DNA of 64,000 nucleotides. Source: Marmoricola sp. URHB0036. Lineage in GTDB: Bacteria > Actinomycetota > Actinomycetes > Propionibacteriales > Nocardioidaceae. Position numbers and translations under genes: made by a program. This document shows positions 56,070-63,953 of the stretch, piece by piece. The DNA lies in the NCBI RefSeq assembly GCF_000426045.1, contig NZ_AUEP01000010.1:62001-126000 (forward strand), in the 5' to 3' direction. Within the stretch, counting starts at the first letter, position 1; the number at the start of each line of letters is the position of its first letter. The notes under the pieces are model-generated. The model had not been told where the DNA came from. It saw only the letters and a program-made list of their open reading frames with translations, and searched no databases.

Positions 56070-56282
56070 GTGGTAACGCGACCGACCGAAACAGAATCAC
56101 TCCTCACGCCCGCTGAGGTAGCCGCCATGTTCCGTGTGGACCCGAAGACGGTCACGCGCTGGGCCAAGGCCGGCAAGCTGTCCGCCATCCGCACTCTCGG
56201 TGGCCACCGTCGCTACCGCGAGTCCGAAGTCAAGGAACTCCTGGGCGACGTCATCCCCGCCCAGCGCAGCGCCCGAGACTGA
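56070..56282 (+). CDS. bldC: BldC-like MerR-type small regulator
   Basis: 70 residues, nearly identical in pattern to Streptomyces BldC: LLTPAEVAAMFRVDPKTVTRWAKAGKLSAIRTLGGHRRYRE (longest stretch cited as key residues only, about positions 11-51) with a short C-terminal tail. BldC binds direct repeats cooperatively and times development in Streptomyces; in non-sporulating relatives the role is unknown. GTG start with AAGGGGAG upstream. It is followed by a clear terminator. Confidence 0.95.
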   Translation: MVTRPTETESLLTPAEVAAMFRVDPKTVTRWAKAGKLSAIRTLGGHRRYRESEVKELLGDVIPAQRSARD

Positions 56283-56337
56283 CACGACCGGGGCGTCGCA
56301 CCCCCTCGGCGACGACCCGAGTCCAGCACGACCCGCA

Positions 56338-56368
56338 AGGCCCTCCGTCATTGCGGCGGAGGGTCTTG
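56338..56368 (+). terminator. terminator of bldC
   Basis: AAGGCCCTCCG and CGGAGGGTCTT, eleven pairs (one G.U) around a 9-nt loop. The right arm ends in CTT. It lies between bldC and the convergent hydratase gene. Confidence 0.75.
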
Positions 56369-56384
56369 AACGTTCTCTGGTGAC

Positions 56385-57164
56385 TCACCCACCGGGACCG
56401 GGACCCTCAGGCGCACCGTGCCGCCCCGCTCCGGCGGCGAAGCGAGTCGCGCCGGCCAGGGCGTCTGCCTGCAACGACACCAGGCCGTGCGCGAGCTCGC
56501 TGTCCAGGGCCTCCTGCTCGGACAGGCCCCACTGGCCCAGCACGCTGAGCCGGTCCTGGCGCGTGCAGGTCTGGGGGAACGCAGCGATGTCCGCGGCGAG
56601 GCGCTGGGCCACGGCCAACGCCTCTCCCGGTGCGCACAGCCGGTTCACCAGCCCCATCTCGTAGGCCTCCGGGCCGGGGACCGCGCGCCCGGTGAGCACG
56701 AGGTCCATCGCCCGTGACTCGCCGATCAGTCGTGGCAGGCGCACCGTCCCGCCATCGATCAGCGGCACGCCCCAACGGCGGCAGAAGACCCCGAGGACGG
56801 CATCGGTCGAGGCCACCCGCAGATCGGCCCAGATCGCCAGCTCCAGGCCACCGGCGACGGCGTACCCCTCGATCGCGGCCACCACCGGCTTGGACAGACG
56901 CATCCGGCTCGGGCCCATCGGCCCGTCCCCGTCGGCCTCGACCCGGTTGCCGCGACCCTCACCGACCGCCTTCAGGTCGGCGCCGGCGCAGAAGTGGCCG
57001 CCGGCACCAGTCAGCACGGCCACGGCAGCCGTCTCGTCGGCGTCGAAGGCCCGGAAGGCGTCCGCCAGCGCCTCCGCGGTGGGCCGGTCGACGGCGTTGC
57101 GTGCCTCGGGTCGGTCGATGGTGACGGTCGTGACGGGTCCGTCCTGGTCCACGCGCACCTGCAT
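56385..57164 (-). CDS. enoyl-CoA hydratase/isomerase-family protein
   Basis: 259-residue crotonase-fold protein. Oxyanion-hole stretches are HFCAGADLKAVGEG and EGYAVAGGLELAIWADLRVAS; the PEARNAVDRPT opening is typical. Catalytic glutamates of true hydratases are not obvious at the second site (VFCRRWGVPLIDGG), so hydratase versus isomerase or other activity is unsettled. TAGCCT (minus, 57171-57176) ends 6 nt before the ATG, leaderless. Divergent from the Ser-x-x gene. Confidence 0.87.
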   Translation of the reverse strand: MQVRVDQDGPVTTVTIDRPEARNAVDRPTAEALADAFRAFDADETAAVAVLTGAGGHFCAGADLKAVGEGRGNRVEADGDGPMGPSRMRLSKPVVAAIEGYAVAGGLELAIWADLRVASTDAVLGVFCRRWGVPLIDGGTVRLPRLIGESRAMDLVLTGRAVPGPEAYEMGLVNRLCAPGEALAVAQRLAADIAAFPQTCTRQDRLSVLGQWGLSEQEALDSELAHGLVSLQADALAGATRFAAGAGRHGAPEGPGPGG

Positions 57165-57209
57165 GGACTCAGGCTAGGCCTGAGGCGCAGATGGGCGACA
57201 CTGGTGCGC

Positions 57210-57563
57210 GTGAGCACCGACGCCGTGGCCGAGTCAGGCAGCTCCCTGTCCCTGTGGTCCGAGGACTCGTTCCTGAGCATCTCCTCGGAGGGTTCGGTGC
57301 TCTCGATCGGGAGCGTCTGGTCGTGTGCGTCGGTCGGAAGCGTGTGCTCGTTCGGGTCACTGTTCTCGATCGGCTCGTTCCTGAGCGTGGCCTCGGTGCT
57401 GTCCTCCACCTCAGGCGGTTCCGCGCTCTCACACCTGTCGGTGGGCGGGGTGCTGGCCGAGCACGCACGGTCCGAGGACCGCGCGGTCGGGGTCTCGACG
57501 GCGCTGGCGGCCATCGCCCTAGTCGGCGCCGGACGAGCGATCCGGCGCCGACTCGGGAGCTGA
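57210..57563 (+). CDS. Ser-x-x triplet-repeat protein
   Basis: 117 residues, unknown function. After a short acidic head, 23 consecutive triplets of the form Ser-x-x run without a break (about residues 12-80), for example SVL, SIG, SVW, SCA, SVG, SVC, SFG. In the middle they pair into hexads such as SIGSVW and SFGSLF, whose hydrophobic/Gly spacing is like left-handed beta-helix repeats. A helix follows (STALAAIALVGAGRAI) and the tail RRRLG is basic, like a membrane anchor. GTG start at 57210 has GACACT 7 nt upstream, an imperfect leaderless hexamer; GTG 57204 is an alternative. Confidence 0.65.
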   Translation: MSTDAVAESGSSLSLWSEDSFLSISSEGSVLSIGSVWSCASVGSVCSFGSLFSIGSFLSVASVLSSTSGGSALSHLSVGGVLAEHARSEDRAVGVSTALAAIALVGAGRAIRRRLGS

Positions 57564-57624
57564 GGGGCCTCAGATGGGCAAGGCCGAGTGGGGCGCAGCG
57601 TGCTGCCGCTCGGACTTGGGCATC

Positions 57625-58572
57625 TCAGGAGGCGCGGTTGCGCCGGTCCCAGAGGCGGATGGTGCTGCGTCGAGCCGGGACGGGTGCGAGGACCTCGGTC
57701 TCCTCGCTCCCACGGGAGGCGAGCTCCTGCTCGCGCTGGGCGATCAGCTGGTCGATGAGCTGCTCCGCGGCGACCCGGCCGTCGGCGATGTGCCGGGCGG
57801 TGCTGGAGAAGTCGGTCATCCGGATGTCAAGGTCGGGAGTGCGCAGCCGGTGTACGGCGACGCCCGGCCCCAGGTCCGGTTCGGGACGCACCCGGGTCGC
57901 CACCCCGAGACTGGCGACCAGGACGTCGATCGGCGTACGGCCGCGCGGCAGGCGCGACGGCACGCTGGCGTCGAGGACGAACACCCGGGTGGGGGCGAAG
58001 TCCGCTGCGCCGCTGATGGGCACGAGGTCGGCGATGCCGCCGTCGACGTGCAGGCCGGGGTGACCGCAGCTGGCCGGGAGCTCGACCGGCGGGAAGACCG
58101 CTGGGACCGCTGCGGAGGCCAGGAGCAGCTGCGCGAGGTTGCCGTGCCGGTGGTAGGCCGCCGAGTCGCCGGTCAGCGGGGTGGTGACCACCCGGACGGG
58201 GGTCGGCAGGTCCTCGAGGTTCTCGGCCGGCAGCCAGTCGGCCACCAGGCGGGTCAGCGCTGCGGGGGAGAACAGGTAGGGGCGCTGGCGGAGCAGGTGG
58301 CCCATGCGGGACAGGGTGCCGCCGGGGAAGATGTCGCGGGTGCTCAGTCGCATCCAGCGGGCACGCAGCTCGCGCACCCGGGCACGGTCGGGGCGCAGGC
58401 CCATGAAGGCGGCGTTGAGGGCTCCGACCGAGGTGCCGACGAGGGCGTCGGGCACGATGCCGTGCTCGAGCAGCACCTCCATCATGCCGACCTGGACGGC
58501 GCCGCGGTTGGCGCCACCGGACAGCACGAACACGTCGCGGTGCGGTTCCCGAGAAGCTGACTTGAGATCCAT
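57625..58572 (-). CDS. patatin-like phospholipase
   Basis: 315-residue lipid hydrolase with the Ser-Asp dyad of patatins. The oxyanion loop GGANRG is at 19-24, the nucleophile is S48 in GTSVG, and the Asp is in HVDGG (about 185). No signal peptide or membrane segment, so it is probably cytoplasmic or membrane-associated. GGGAGGG lies upstream of the ATG. Convergent with the Ser-x-x gene and divergent from the CbiX-like gene. Confidence 0.9.
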   Translation of the reverse strand: MDLKSASREPHRDVFVLSGGANRGAVQVGMMEVLLEHGIVPDALVGTSVGALNAAFMGLRPDRARVRELRARWMRLSTRDIFPGGTLSRMGHLLRQRPYLFSPAALTRLVADWLPAENLEDLPTPVRVVTTPLTGDSAAYHRHGNLAQLLLASAAVPAVFPPVELPASCGHPGLHVDGGIADLVPISGAADFAPTRVFVLDASVPSRLPRGRTPIDVLVASLGVATRVRPEPDLGPGVAVHRLRTPDLDIRMTDFSSTARHIADGRVAAEQLIDQLIAQREQELASRGSEETEVLAPVPARRSTIRLWDRRNRAS

Positions 58573-58686
58573 GGCGCCCTCCCGCGCTAGGGAAGCCCTC
58601 TTCTGACCTCGATGGTGCTCCTCAAATGTCCGGTTTGCAGGGAAATAGAAATAAACGCCCCATGAAGGTCTCGATAACCCTCGGGG

Positions 58687-58692
58687 TAGCGT
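58687..58692 (+). promoter_or_regulatory. leaderless -10 (TAGCGT) for the CbiX-like gene
   Basis: TAGCGT ends 6 nt before the GTG at 58699. Confidence 0.5.
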
Positions 58693-58698
58693 GACCCG

Positions 58699-59397
58699 GT
58701 GCTCGAACCCGTGGTGCTCGTCGGCATGTCGGCCCGTGAGGTGCAGGCCCGTGAGCGGCTCGATGCGTGGGCCGCCGAGCACGACGCCACCGTCGCCTTC
58801 CTCCAGCTCGGTGACCCGTCGCTGTCCCGTGAGCTGACCCGGTTGGCCGACCTCGGCGCCGAGCGTGTCGTCGTCGTAGGGGTGAGCCTGGGCAGCCTGG
58901 CCCCGGCCGTGTCCTGGCTGCGCCGGATCGCGGCGTACTGGTGGCGGGAGCGTGCCGGCCACCGCCCCGAGGTGCTGATCGGCGCCTCGCTGGCCGAGGA
59001 CGCCGAGGAGGTCCGTGCGCTCGTGGGACGCACCCGCCCGGTCACCGGGTCCGAGCCCGGGCTCACGTCGGCCGCCTGGGAGGACGTCACCGAGCACCGG
59101 CACCAGGTGCTGGTCTGCCGGGGTCCGCGGTGCACGGCGATGGGCTCCGACCTGACCGCCGAGGCGCTGATCATCGAGCTCATGCGGCAGGGCCAGGGCG
59201 ACGACGACGTGCTGATCACGCACACCGGGTGTCAGTTCCCGTGCAACCAGGCGCCGGTGGTCAGCGTGCAGCCCGACGACGTCTGGTACGGCGCGGTCGA
59301 CCCCGATGCGGCCCGCCGGATCGCCAAGGAGCACCTCGTGGAGGGAACCCCCGTCGAGACGCACCGGCTCCCTCGCACCCGTCGTCCCTTAGTCTGA
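58699..59397 (+). CDS. CbiX-like domain fused to a thioredoxin-fold 2Fe-2S ferredoxin
   Basis: 232 residues, two domains. The N-terminal part (about 1-120) has the alternating strand-helix pattern of a CbiX/sirohydrochlorin chelatase half, but the metal-binding His of the usual GHGSR loop is replaced (GMSAREV), so chelatase activity is doubtful. The C-terminal part (about 130-225) is a (2Fe-2S) ferredoxin-like domain with Cys140, 145, 178 and 182 (CRGPRC, TGCQFPC) and the hallmark VWYGAVDPDAA. It precedes the B12 riboswitch, so the switch does not control it. A cobalamin-related redox role is suggested by its position. Confidence 0.8.
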   Translation: MLEPVVLVGMSAREVQARERLDAWAAEHDATVAFLQLGDPSLSRELTRLADLGAERVVVVGVSLGSLAPAVSWLRRIAAYWWRERAGHRPEVLIGASLAEDAEEVRALVGRTRPVTGSEPGLTSAAWEDVTEHRHQVLVCRGPRCTAMGSDLTAEALIIELMRQGQGDDDVLITHTGCQFPCNQAPVVSVQPDDVWYGAVDPDAARRIAKEHLVEGTPVETHRLPRTRRPLV

Positions 59398-59404
59398 TCG
59401 GACA

Positions 59405-59528
59405 CGTCTCGTGGACAGGAACTCCGGTGCGACCCAGCGTCAATTCCGGGGCGGTTCCGCCACTGTGACGCCCGGTCCTCCCGCGTGGTCGAAGGGGACC
59501 GGGCGCAGCCAGACACTGGTCACGGGAC
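59405..59528 (+). ncRNA. cobalamin (B12) riboswitch
   Basis: The conserved core is plain: GGTGCGA (59426-59432), GCCACTGTGA (from 59459) and the B12 box GCAGCCAGACACTGG (59505-59519). A closing helix can form between GTCTCGTG (59405-59412) and CACGGGAC (59521-59528). Adenosylcobalamin binding should reduce expression of the downstream cobN operon. A short GGGG/CCCC stem and the ribosome site GGGAG follow, suggesting translational control. Confidence 0.9.
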
Positions 59529-59565
59529 CTCCACCGACGAGGGGCGAGAACCCCCAGGGAGAACC

Positions 59566-62500
59566 ATGAAGATCGCACTGCTCTCCACCTCCGACACCGA
59601 CCTGCTCTCCGCGCGTGCCTCGGGCGCCGACTACGTCTGGGCCAACCCGTCGCGGCCCAGCCACGAGGGCATGGCCGCCGCGCTGGAGGGCTGCGACCTG
59701 GTGGTCGGCCGCATTCTCGGCTCCCCACAGGACCTGTGCAGCGGGTTCGAGCGGATCCGCGAGACGGGTATGCCGATGGTGATGCTCGGGGGTGAGCAGT
59801 CGCCGAACGCCGAGCTGATGGAGATGTCCTCGGTGCCGATCGGGGTGGCCGCCGAGGCGCACCGCTACCTGGCCGAGGGCGGACCCGCCAACCTCGCCCA
59901 GCTGCACGCCTTCCTCTCCGACACCGTGCTGCTGACCGGCGAGGGCTTCGAGCCGCCGGCAGAGATCCCGGCGTGGGGGTGGCTGGAGCGAGCGGAGAGT
60001 GGTCTCGACTATCCGCTCGCTTCGCTCGCTGCTCGACCACCTAAGCCCAAGGTAGGCGTGCTGTTCTACCGGGCCCACCACGCGAGCGGGAACACCGACT
60101 TCGCGCACGCGCTCGCCGATGCGATCGACGCCACCGGTGAGGCGGTCGGCGTACCGATCTTCTCCTCCTCGCTGCGCTCCGCGCCCGACGACCTGTACGA
60201 CGCCCTCGGCACCCTGGACGCCCTCGTCGTCACCGTGCTCGCCGCGGGCGGGAGCCAGCCGGCCACTGCGTCGGCCGGGGGCGAGGACGAGGCCTGGGAC
60301 GTGGAGCGGATGGCCGCCCTGGACATCCCGATCCTCCAGGGCCTGTGCCTGACGAGCAGCCGCGAGGAGTGGGAAGCCTCCGACGACGGCGTGACGCCGC
60401 TGGACTCGGCGACCCAGATCGCCATCCCCGAATTCGACGGACGCATCATCACCGCCCCCTTCTCCTTCAAGGAGATCGACGCGGACGGGCTGCCGCGCTA
60501 CGTCGCCGACCCCGAGCGGTGCGCCCGGGTCGCCGGCATCGCGACCAAGCACGCGCGGCTGCGGCACCTGCCGACGAGCGAGCGCAAGATCGCGCTGATG
60601 CTGTCGGCCTACCCGACCAAGCACTCCCGCGTCGGCAACGCCGTCGGACTGGACACCCCGGTCTCGACGGTGCGGCTGCTGCGCCGGATGCGCGACGAGG
60701 GATACGACCTCGGCGAGGACAACATCGTCACGCGCATCCTCGATGGTGGTTTCGAGACGCTCGCTGGCGCTCGCTCCTCAACCACCGGATGGGAGGCCGA
60801 CACCGAGGCGGGGGACGCGCTGATCCATGCCCTGATCGCCGCCGGTGGCCAGGACGAGGAGTGGCTGACCAGCGCCCAGCTCACCGACGCGCACGTGCGC
60901 ATCCCGGTGGCCGACTACCAGCGCTGGACCTCCTCACTGCCGGACGAGCTGATGGATGCCATCACCGAGGCGTGGGGACCGGCGCCCGGGAAGCTGTTCG
61001 TCAACGACACCGACGAGATCGTGCTGGCCACGATCACCGCCGGCAACGTCGTGCTCCTGATCCAGCCGCCGCGGGGCTTCGGGGAGAACCCGGTCGCGAT
61101 CTACCACGACCCCGACCTCGCGCCGTCGCACCACTACCTCGCGGCGTACCGCTGGCTGGAGGAGGGCTTCGGGGCGGACGCCGTCGTACACCTCGGCAAG
61201 CACGGGTCGATGGAGTGGCTGCCGGGCAAGAACGCCGCACTGTCGGCGTCCTGCGCGACCGACGCCGCGATCGGCAACCTGCCGCTGGTCTACCCGTTCC
61301 TGGTCAACGACCCCGGCGAGGGCGCGCAGGCCAAGCGCCGCGCCCACGCCACCATCGTCGACCACCTGATCCCGCCGATGGCGCGGGCGGAGTCGTACGG
61401 CGACATCGCCCGTCTCGAGCAGCTGCTCGACGAGCACGCCAACATCGCGGCGATGGACCCGGCCAAGCTGCCGGCGATCCGCGGCGAGATCTGGCAGCTG
61501 ATGCACGCCGCCGAGATGCATCGCGACCTCGGGCTCGACGAGCGACCGGACGACGAGGAGTTCGACGACTTCATCCTGCACGTGGACGGCTGGCTGTGCG
61601 AGATCAAGGACGCGCAGATCCGCGACGGCCTGCACGTGCTCGGACAGGCGCCCGCGGGCGAGGCCAGGGTCAACCTGGTGCTCGCCATCCTGCGTGCCTC
61701 GCAGGTGTGGGGTGGCCAGTCCGCCGCGGTGCCCGGCCTGCGTGCGGCGCTCGGCCTCAAGGAGAACGCAGAGGCGACCAACGCCGTCGACCTCATCGAG
61801 GAGCAGGCGCGCGACCTGGTGCAGCGGATGGAGGACTCGGGCTGGGACCCGGCTGCGGCAGCGTCGCTGCACGACGAGCCGGAGGTGCAGAAGGTGCTGG
61901 CGTTCGCGGCCACCCAGGTGGTGCCGCGGCTGGCGCACACCACCGACGAGCTGGACGCGGTGCTGCATGCCCTCGACGGCGGCTTCATCCCGGCCGGGCC
62001 GTCGGGCTCGCCGCTGCGCGGGCTGGTCAACGTGCTGCCGACCGGTCGCAACTTCTACACCGTCGACCCGCGGGCCGTGCCGTCGCGACTGGCGTGGGAC
62101 ACGGGCGTCGCGATGGCCGAGTCGCTGGTGCAGCGCTACCTCGACGAGACCGGGACCTATCCCGAGTCGGTCGGCCTGAGCGTGTGGGGCACCAGCGCGA
62201 TGCGCACGTCCGGGGACGACATCGCCGAGGTGCTCGCACTGATGGGCGTCCGGCCGACCTGGGACGAGGCGTCGCGACGGGTGAGCGACCTGCACGTCGT
62301 ACCGCTCGAGGAGCTGGGGCGCCCCCGCATCGACGTGACCGTGCGCATCTCGGGCTTCTTCCGCGACGCCTTCCCGCACGTCGTGGCGATGCTCGACGAC
62401 GCCGTACAGCTGGTCGCGGCGCTCGAGGAGCCGCTGGACCAGAACTACGTGCGGGCACACGCCCAGGCCGACCTGGCCGAGCACGGCGACGAGCGGCGCG

Positions 62501-63225
62501 CCACCACGCGCATCTTCGGCTCCAAGCCGGGGTCGTACGGCGCCGGCATCCTGCAGCTGGTCGAGTCGGGCAGCTGGCGCGACGACAACGACCTCGCCGA
62601 GGTCTACACGAGCTGGGGCGGTTTCGCCTACGGCCGTGGATTGGAGGGGGCTCCGGCGGCCGACGACATGCGCGCCAACTACCGCCGGATCAAGGTCGCG
62701 GCCAAGAACATCGACACCCGCGAGCACGACATCGCCGACTCCGACGACTACTTCCAGTACCACGGCGGCATGGTCGCCACCGTGCGTGCGCTGACCGGCG
62801 CCGACCCGAAGGCGTACGTCGGCGACTCGACCACGCCCGACGCGGTCCGCACCCGCACACTTCAGGAGGAGACCAACCGCGTCTTCCGGGCCCGGGTCGT
62901 GAACCCGCGCTGGATCGGGGCGATGCAGCGGCACGGCTACAAGGGCGCCTTCGAGCTGGCCGCGACCGTCGACTACCTGTTCGGCTTCGACGCGACGGCC
63001 GGCGTGGTGCACGACTGGATGTACGACGCGCTCGCCAAGGAGTACGTCCTCGACGAGACCAACCAGGAGTTCATGCGCAAGTCGAACCCGTGGGCCCTGC
63101 GCGGCATCGTCGAAAAGCTGCACGAGGCGGCCGACCGCGGGCTCTGGGAGGAGCCCGACCCCGAGGTCGTCGCGGCCATGCAGCAGGTCTACCTCGAGCT
63201 CGAAGGTGACCTGGAGGACCGGTGA
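59566..63225 (+). CDS. cobN: cobaltochelatase subunit CobN
   Basis: Large subunit of the ATP-dependent cobaltochelatase that inserts cobalt into hydrogenobyrinic acid a,c-diamide (aerobic B12 route; needs CobS/CobT or ChlI/D-like partners, not in the window). 1219 residues. HLGKHGSMEWLPGKNAALS and the C-terminal ATVDYLFGFDATAGVVHDWMY are family hallmarks. Two palindromic dispersed repeats (60001-60041 and 60745-60786) are translated in frame, at about residues 146-159 and 394-407, as ESGLDYPLASLAARPP and GGFETLAGARSSTTG. The start follows the riboswitch with GGGAG 6 nt upstream. Confidence 0.96.
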   Translation: MKIALLSTSDTDLLSARASGADYVWANPSRPSHEGMAAALEGCDLVVGRILGSPQDLCSGFERIRETGMPMVMLGGEQSPNAELMEMSSVPIGVAAEAHRYLAEGGPANLAQLHAFLSDTVLLTGEGFEPPAEIPAWGWLERAESGLDYPLASLAARPPKPKVGVLFYRAHHASGNTDFAHALADAIDATGEAVGVPIFSSSLRSAPDDLYDALGTLDALVVTVLAAGGSQPATASAGGEDEAWDVERMAALDIPILQGLCLTSSREEWEASDDGVTPLDSATQIAIPEFDGRIITAPFSFKEIDADGLPRYVADPERCARVAGIATKHARLRHLPTSERKIALMLSAYPTKHSRVGNAVGLDTPVSTVRLLRRMRDEGYDLGEDNIVTRILDGGFETLAGARSSTTGWEADTEAGDALIHALIAAGGQDEEWLTSAQLTDAHVRIPVADYQRWTSSLPDELMDAITEAWGPAPGKLFVNDTDEIVLATITAGNVVLLIQPPRGFGENPVAIYHDPDLAPSHHYLAAYRWLEEGFGADAVVHLGKHGSMEWLPGKNAALSASCATDAAIGNLPLVYPFLVNDPGEGAQAKRRAHATIVDHLIPPMARAESYGDIARLEQLLDEHANIAAMDPAKLPAIRGEIWQLMHAAEMHRDLGLDERPDDEEFDDFILHVDGWLCEIKDAQIRDGLHVLGQAPAGEARVNLVLAILRASQVWGGQSAAVPGLRAALGLKENAEATNAVDLIEEQARDLVQRMEDSGWDPAAAASLHDEPEVQKVLAFAATQVVPRLAHTTDELDAVLHALDGGFIPAGPSGSPLRGLVNVLPTGRNFYTVDPRAVPSRLAWDTGVAMAESLVQRYLDETGTYPESVGLSVWGTSAMRTSGDDIAEVLALMGVRPTWDEASRRVSDLHVVPLEELGRPRIDVTVRISGFFRDAFPHVVAMLDDAVQLVAALEEPLDQNYVRAHAQADLAEHGDERRATTRIFGSKPGSYGAGILQLVESGSWRDDNDLAEVYTSWGGFAYGRGLEGAPAADDMRANYRRIKVAAKNIDTREHDIADSDDYFQYHGGMVATVRALTGADPKAYVGDSTTPDAVRTRTLQEETNRVFRARVVNPRWIGAMQRHGYKGAFELAATVDYLFGFDATAGVVHDWMYDALAKEYVLDETNQEFMRKSNPWALRGIVEKLHEAADRGLWEEPDPEVVAAMQQVYLELEGDLEDR
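60001..60041 (-). repeat. dispersed repeat copy 2, inside cobN
   Basis: Reverse complement of the 40446-40486 type: a shared TGGTCGAGCAGCGAGCG core and the same AGTCGAGACC end, with a 1-nt length difference. It is kept in the cobN reading frame. Confidence 0.75.
60745..60786. repeat. dispersed repeat copy 3, inside cobN
   Basis: GGTGGTT ... AACCACC ends (seven-base inverted repeat) around TCGAGACGCTCGCTGGCGCTCGC. It is related to copies 1 and 2 and is in frame with cobN. Confidence 0.75.
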
Positions 63226-63953
63226 GGCGCATCCGGGTCCTCGGCGTCGGCATGGGGCCGCAGCATGTCACCCCCGAGGTGGCGGAGGCGCTGCGCTCGG
63301 TCGACTACGTGCTGGCTGCCCAGAAGTCGTCGCAGGACGGGCTCCTCGAGGCCCGGCGCGAGATCTGCCGCGTGCACGGAGACGTGCCGTTGGTCGCCGT
63401 ACCCGACCCGGAGCGCGACCGGGACGCCCCGCGCGACTACCCGCGCGCGGTCGCGGACTGGCACGAAGCACGGGTGGCGGCGTACGAGCAGGTGCTCCTC
63501 GAGCGGCCCGGTGACGTCGCCTTCCTGGTGTGGGGTGATCCCTCGCTCTACGACTCGACCATCCGGATCGTCGAGTCGATCCACGCGCGTGGGCGGGCAC
63601 AGGTCGAGTACGACGTGCTGCCCGGCATCAGCGCCGTACAGCTGCTCGCCGCGCGTCACCGGATCGTGCTGCACGAGGTCGGTCGACCGCTGCACGTCAC
63701 CACCAGCCGGCTGCTCCGTGAGGCGCTGGAGACCGGCCAGGACAACATCGCGGTGCTGCTCAACGCCCGGCTGGAGCTCGACGGCCTCGAGGACTGGCAG
63801 ATCTGGTGGGGCGCCAACCTCGGTACGCCGGACGAGGCACTCGTCGCGGGTCGGGTCGGCGACGTCCTCGCCGAGATCGACACCGCCCGCGCGAAGGCGA
63901 AGGAAGCGGCCGGCTGGGTGATGGACATCTACCTGCTCAGGCGGGTGTCGTGA
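63222..63953 (+). CDS. cobF: precorrin-6A synthase (deacetylating)
   Basis: CobF methylates C1 of precorrin-5 and releases acetate in the aerobic cobalamin pathway. 243 residues of the tetrapyrrole methylase family: GVGMGPQHVTPEV at the start, the SAM region FLVWGDPSLYDSTIRI and PGISAVQLLAARH, and the CobF-specific end WGANLGTPDEALVAGRV...GWVMDIYLLRR. GTG start overlaps the cobN stop (GTGA), and its own stop overlaps the next start, so the genes form a coupled operon. Confidence 0.93.
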   Translation: MRRIRVLGVGMGPQHVTPEVAEALRSVDYVLAAQKSSQDGLLEARREICRVHGDVPLVAVPDPERDRDAPRDYPRAVADWHEARVAAYEQVLLERPGDVAFLVWGDPSLYDSTIRIVESIHARGRAQVEYDVLPGISAVQLLAARHRIVLHEVGRPLHVTTSRLLREALETGQDNIAVLLNARLELDGLEDWQIWWGANLGTPDEALVAGRVGDVLAEIDTARAKAKEAAGWVMDIYLLRRVS

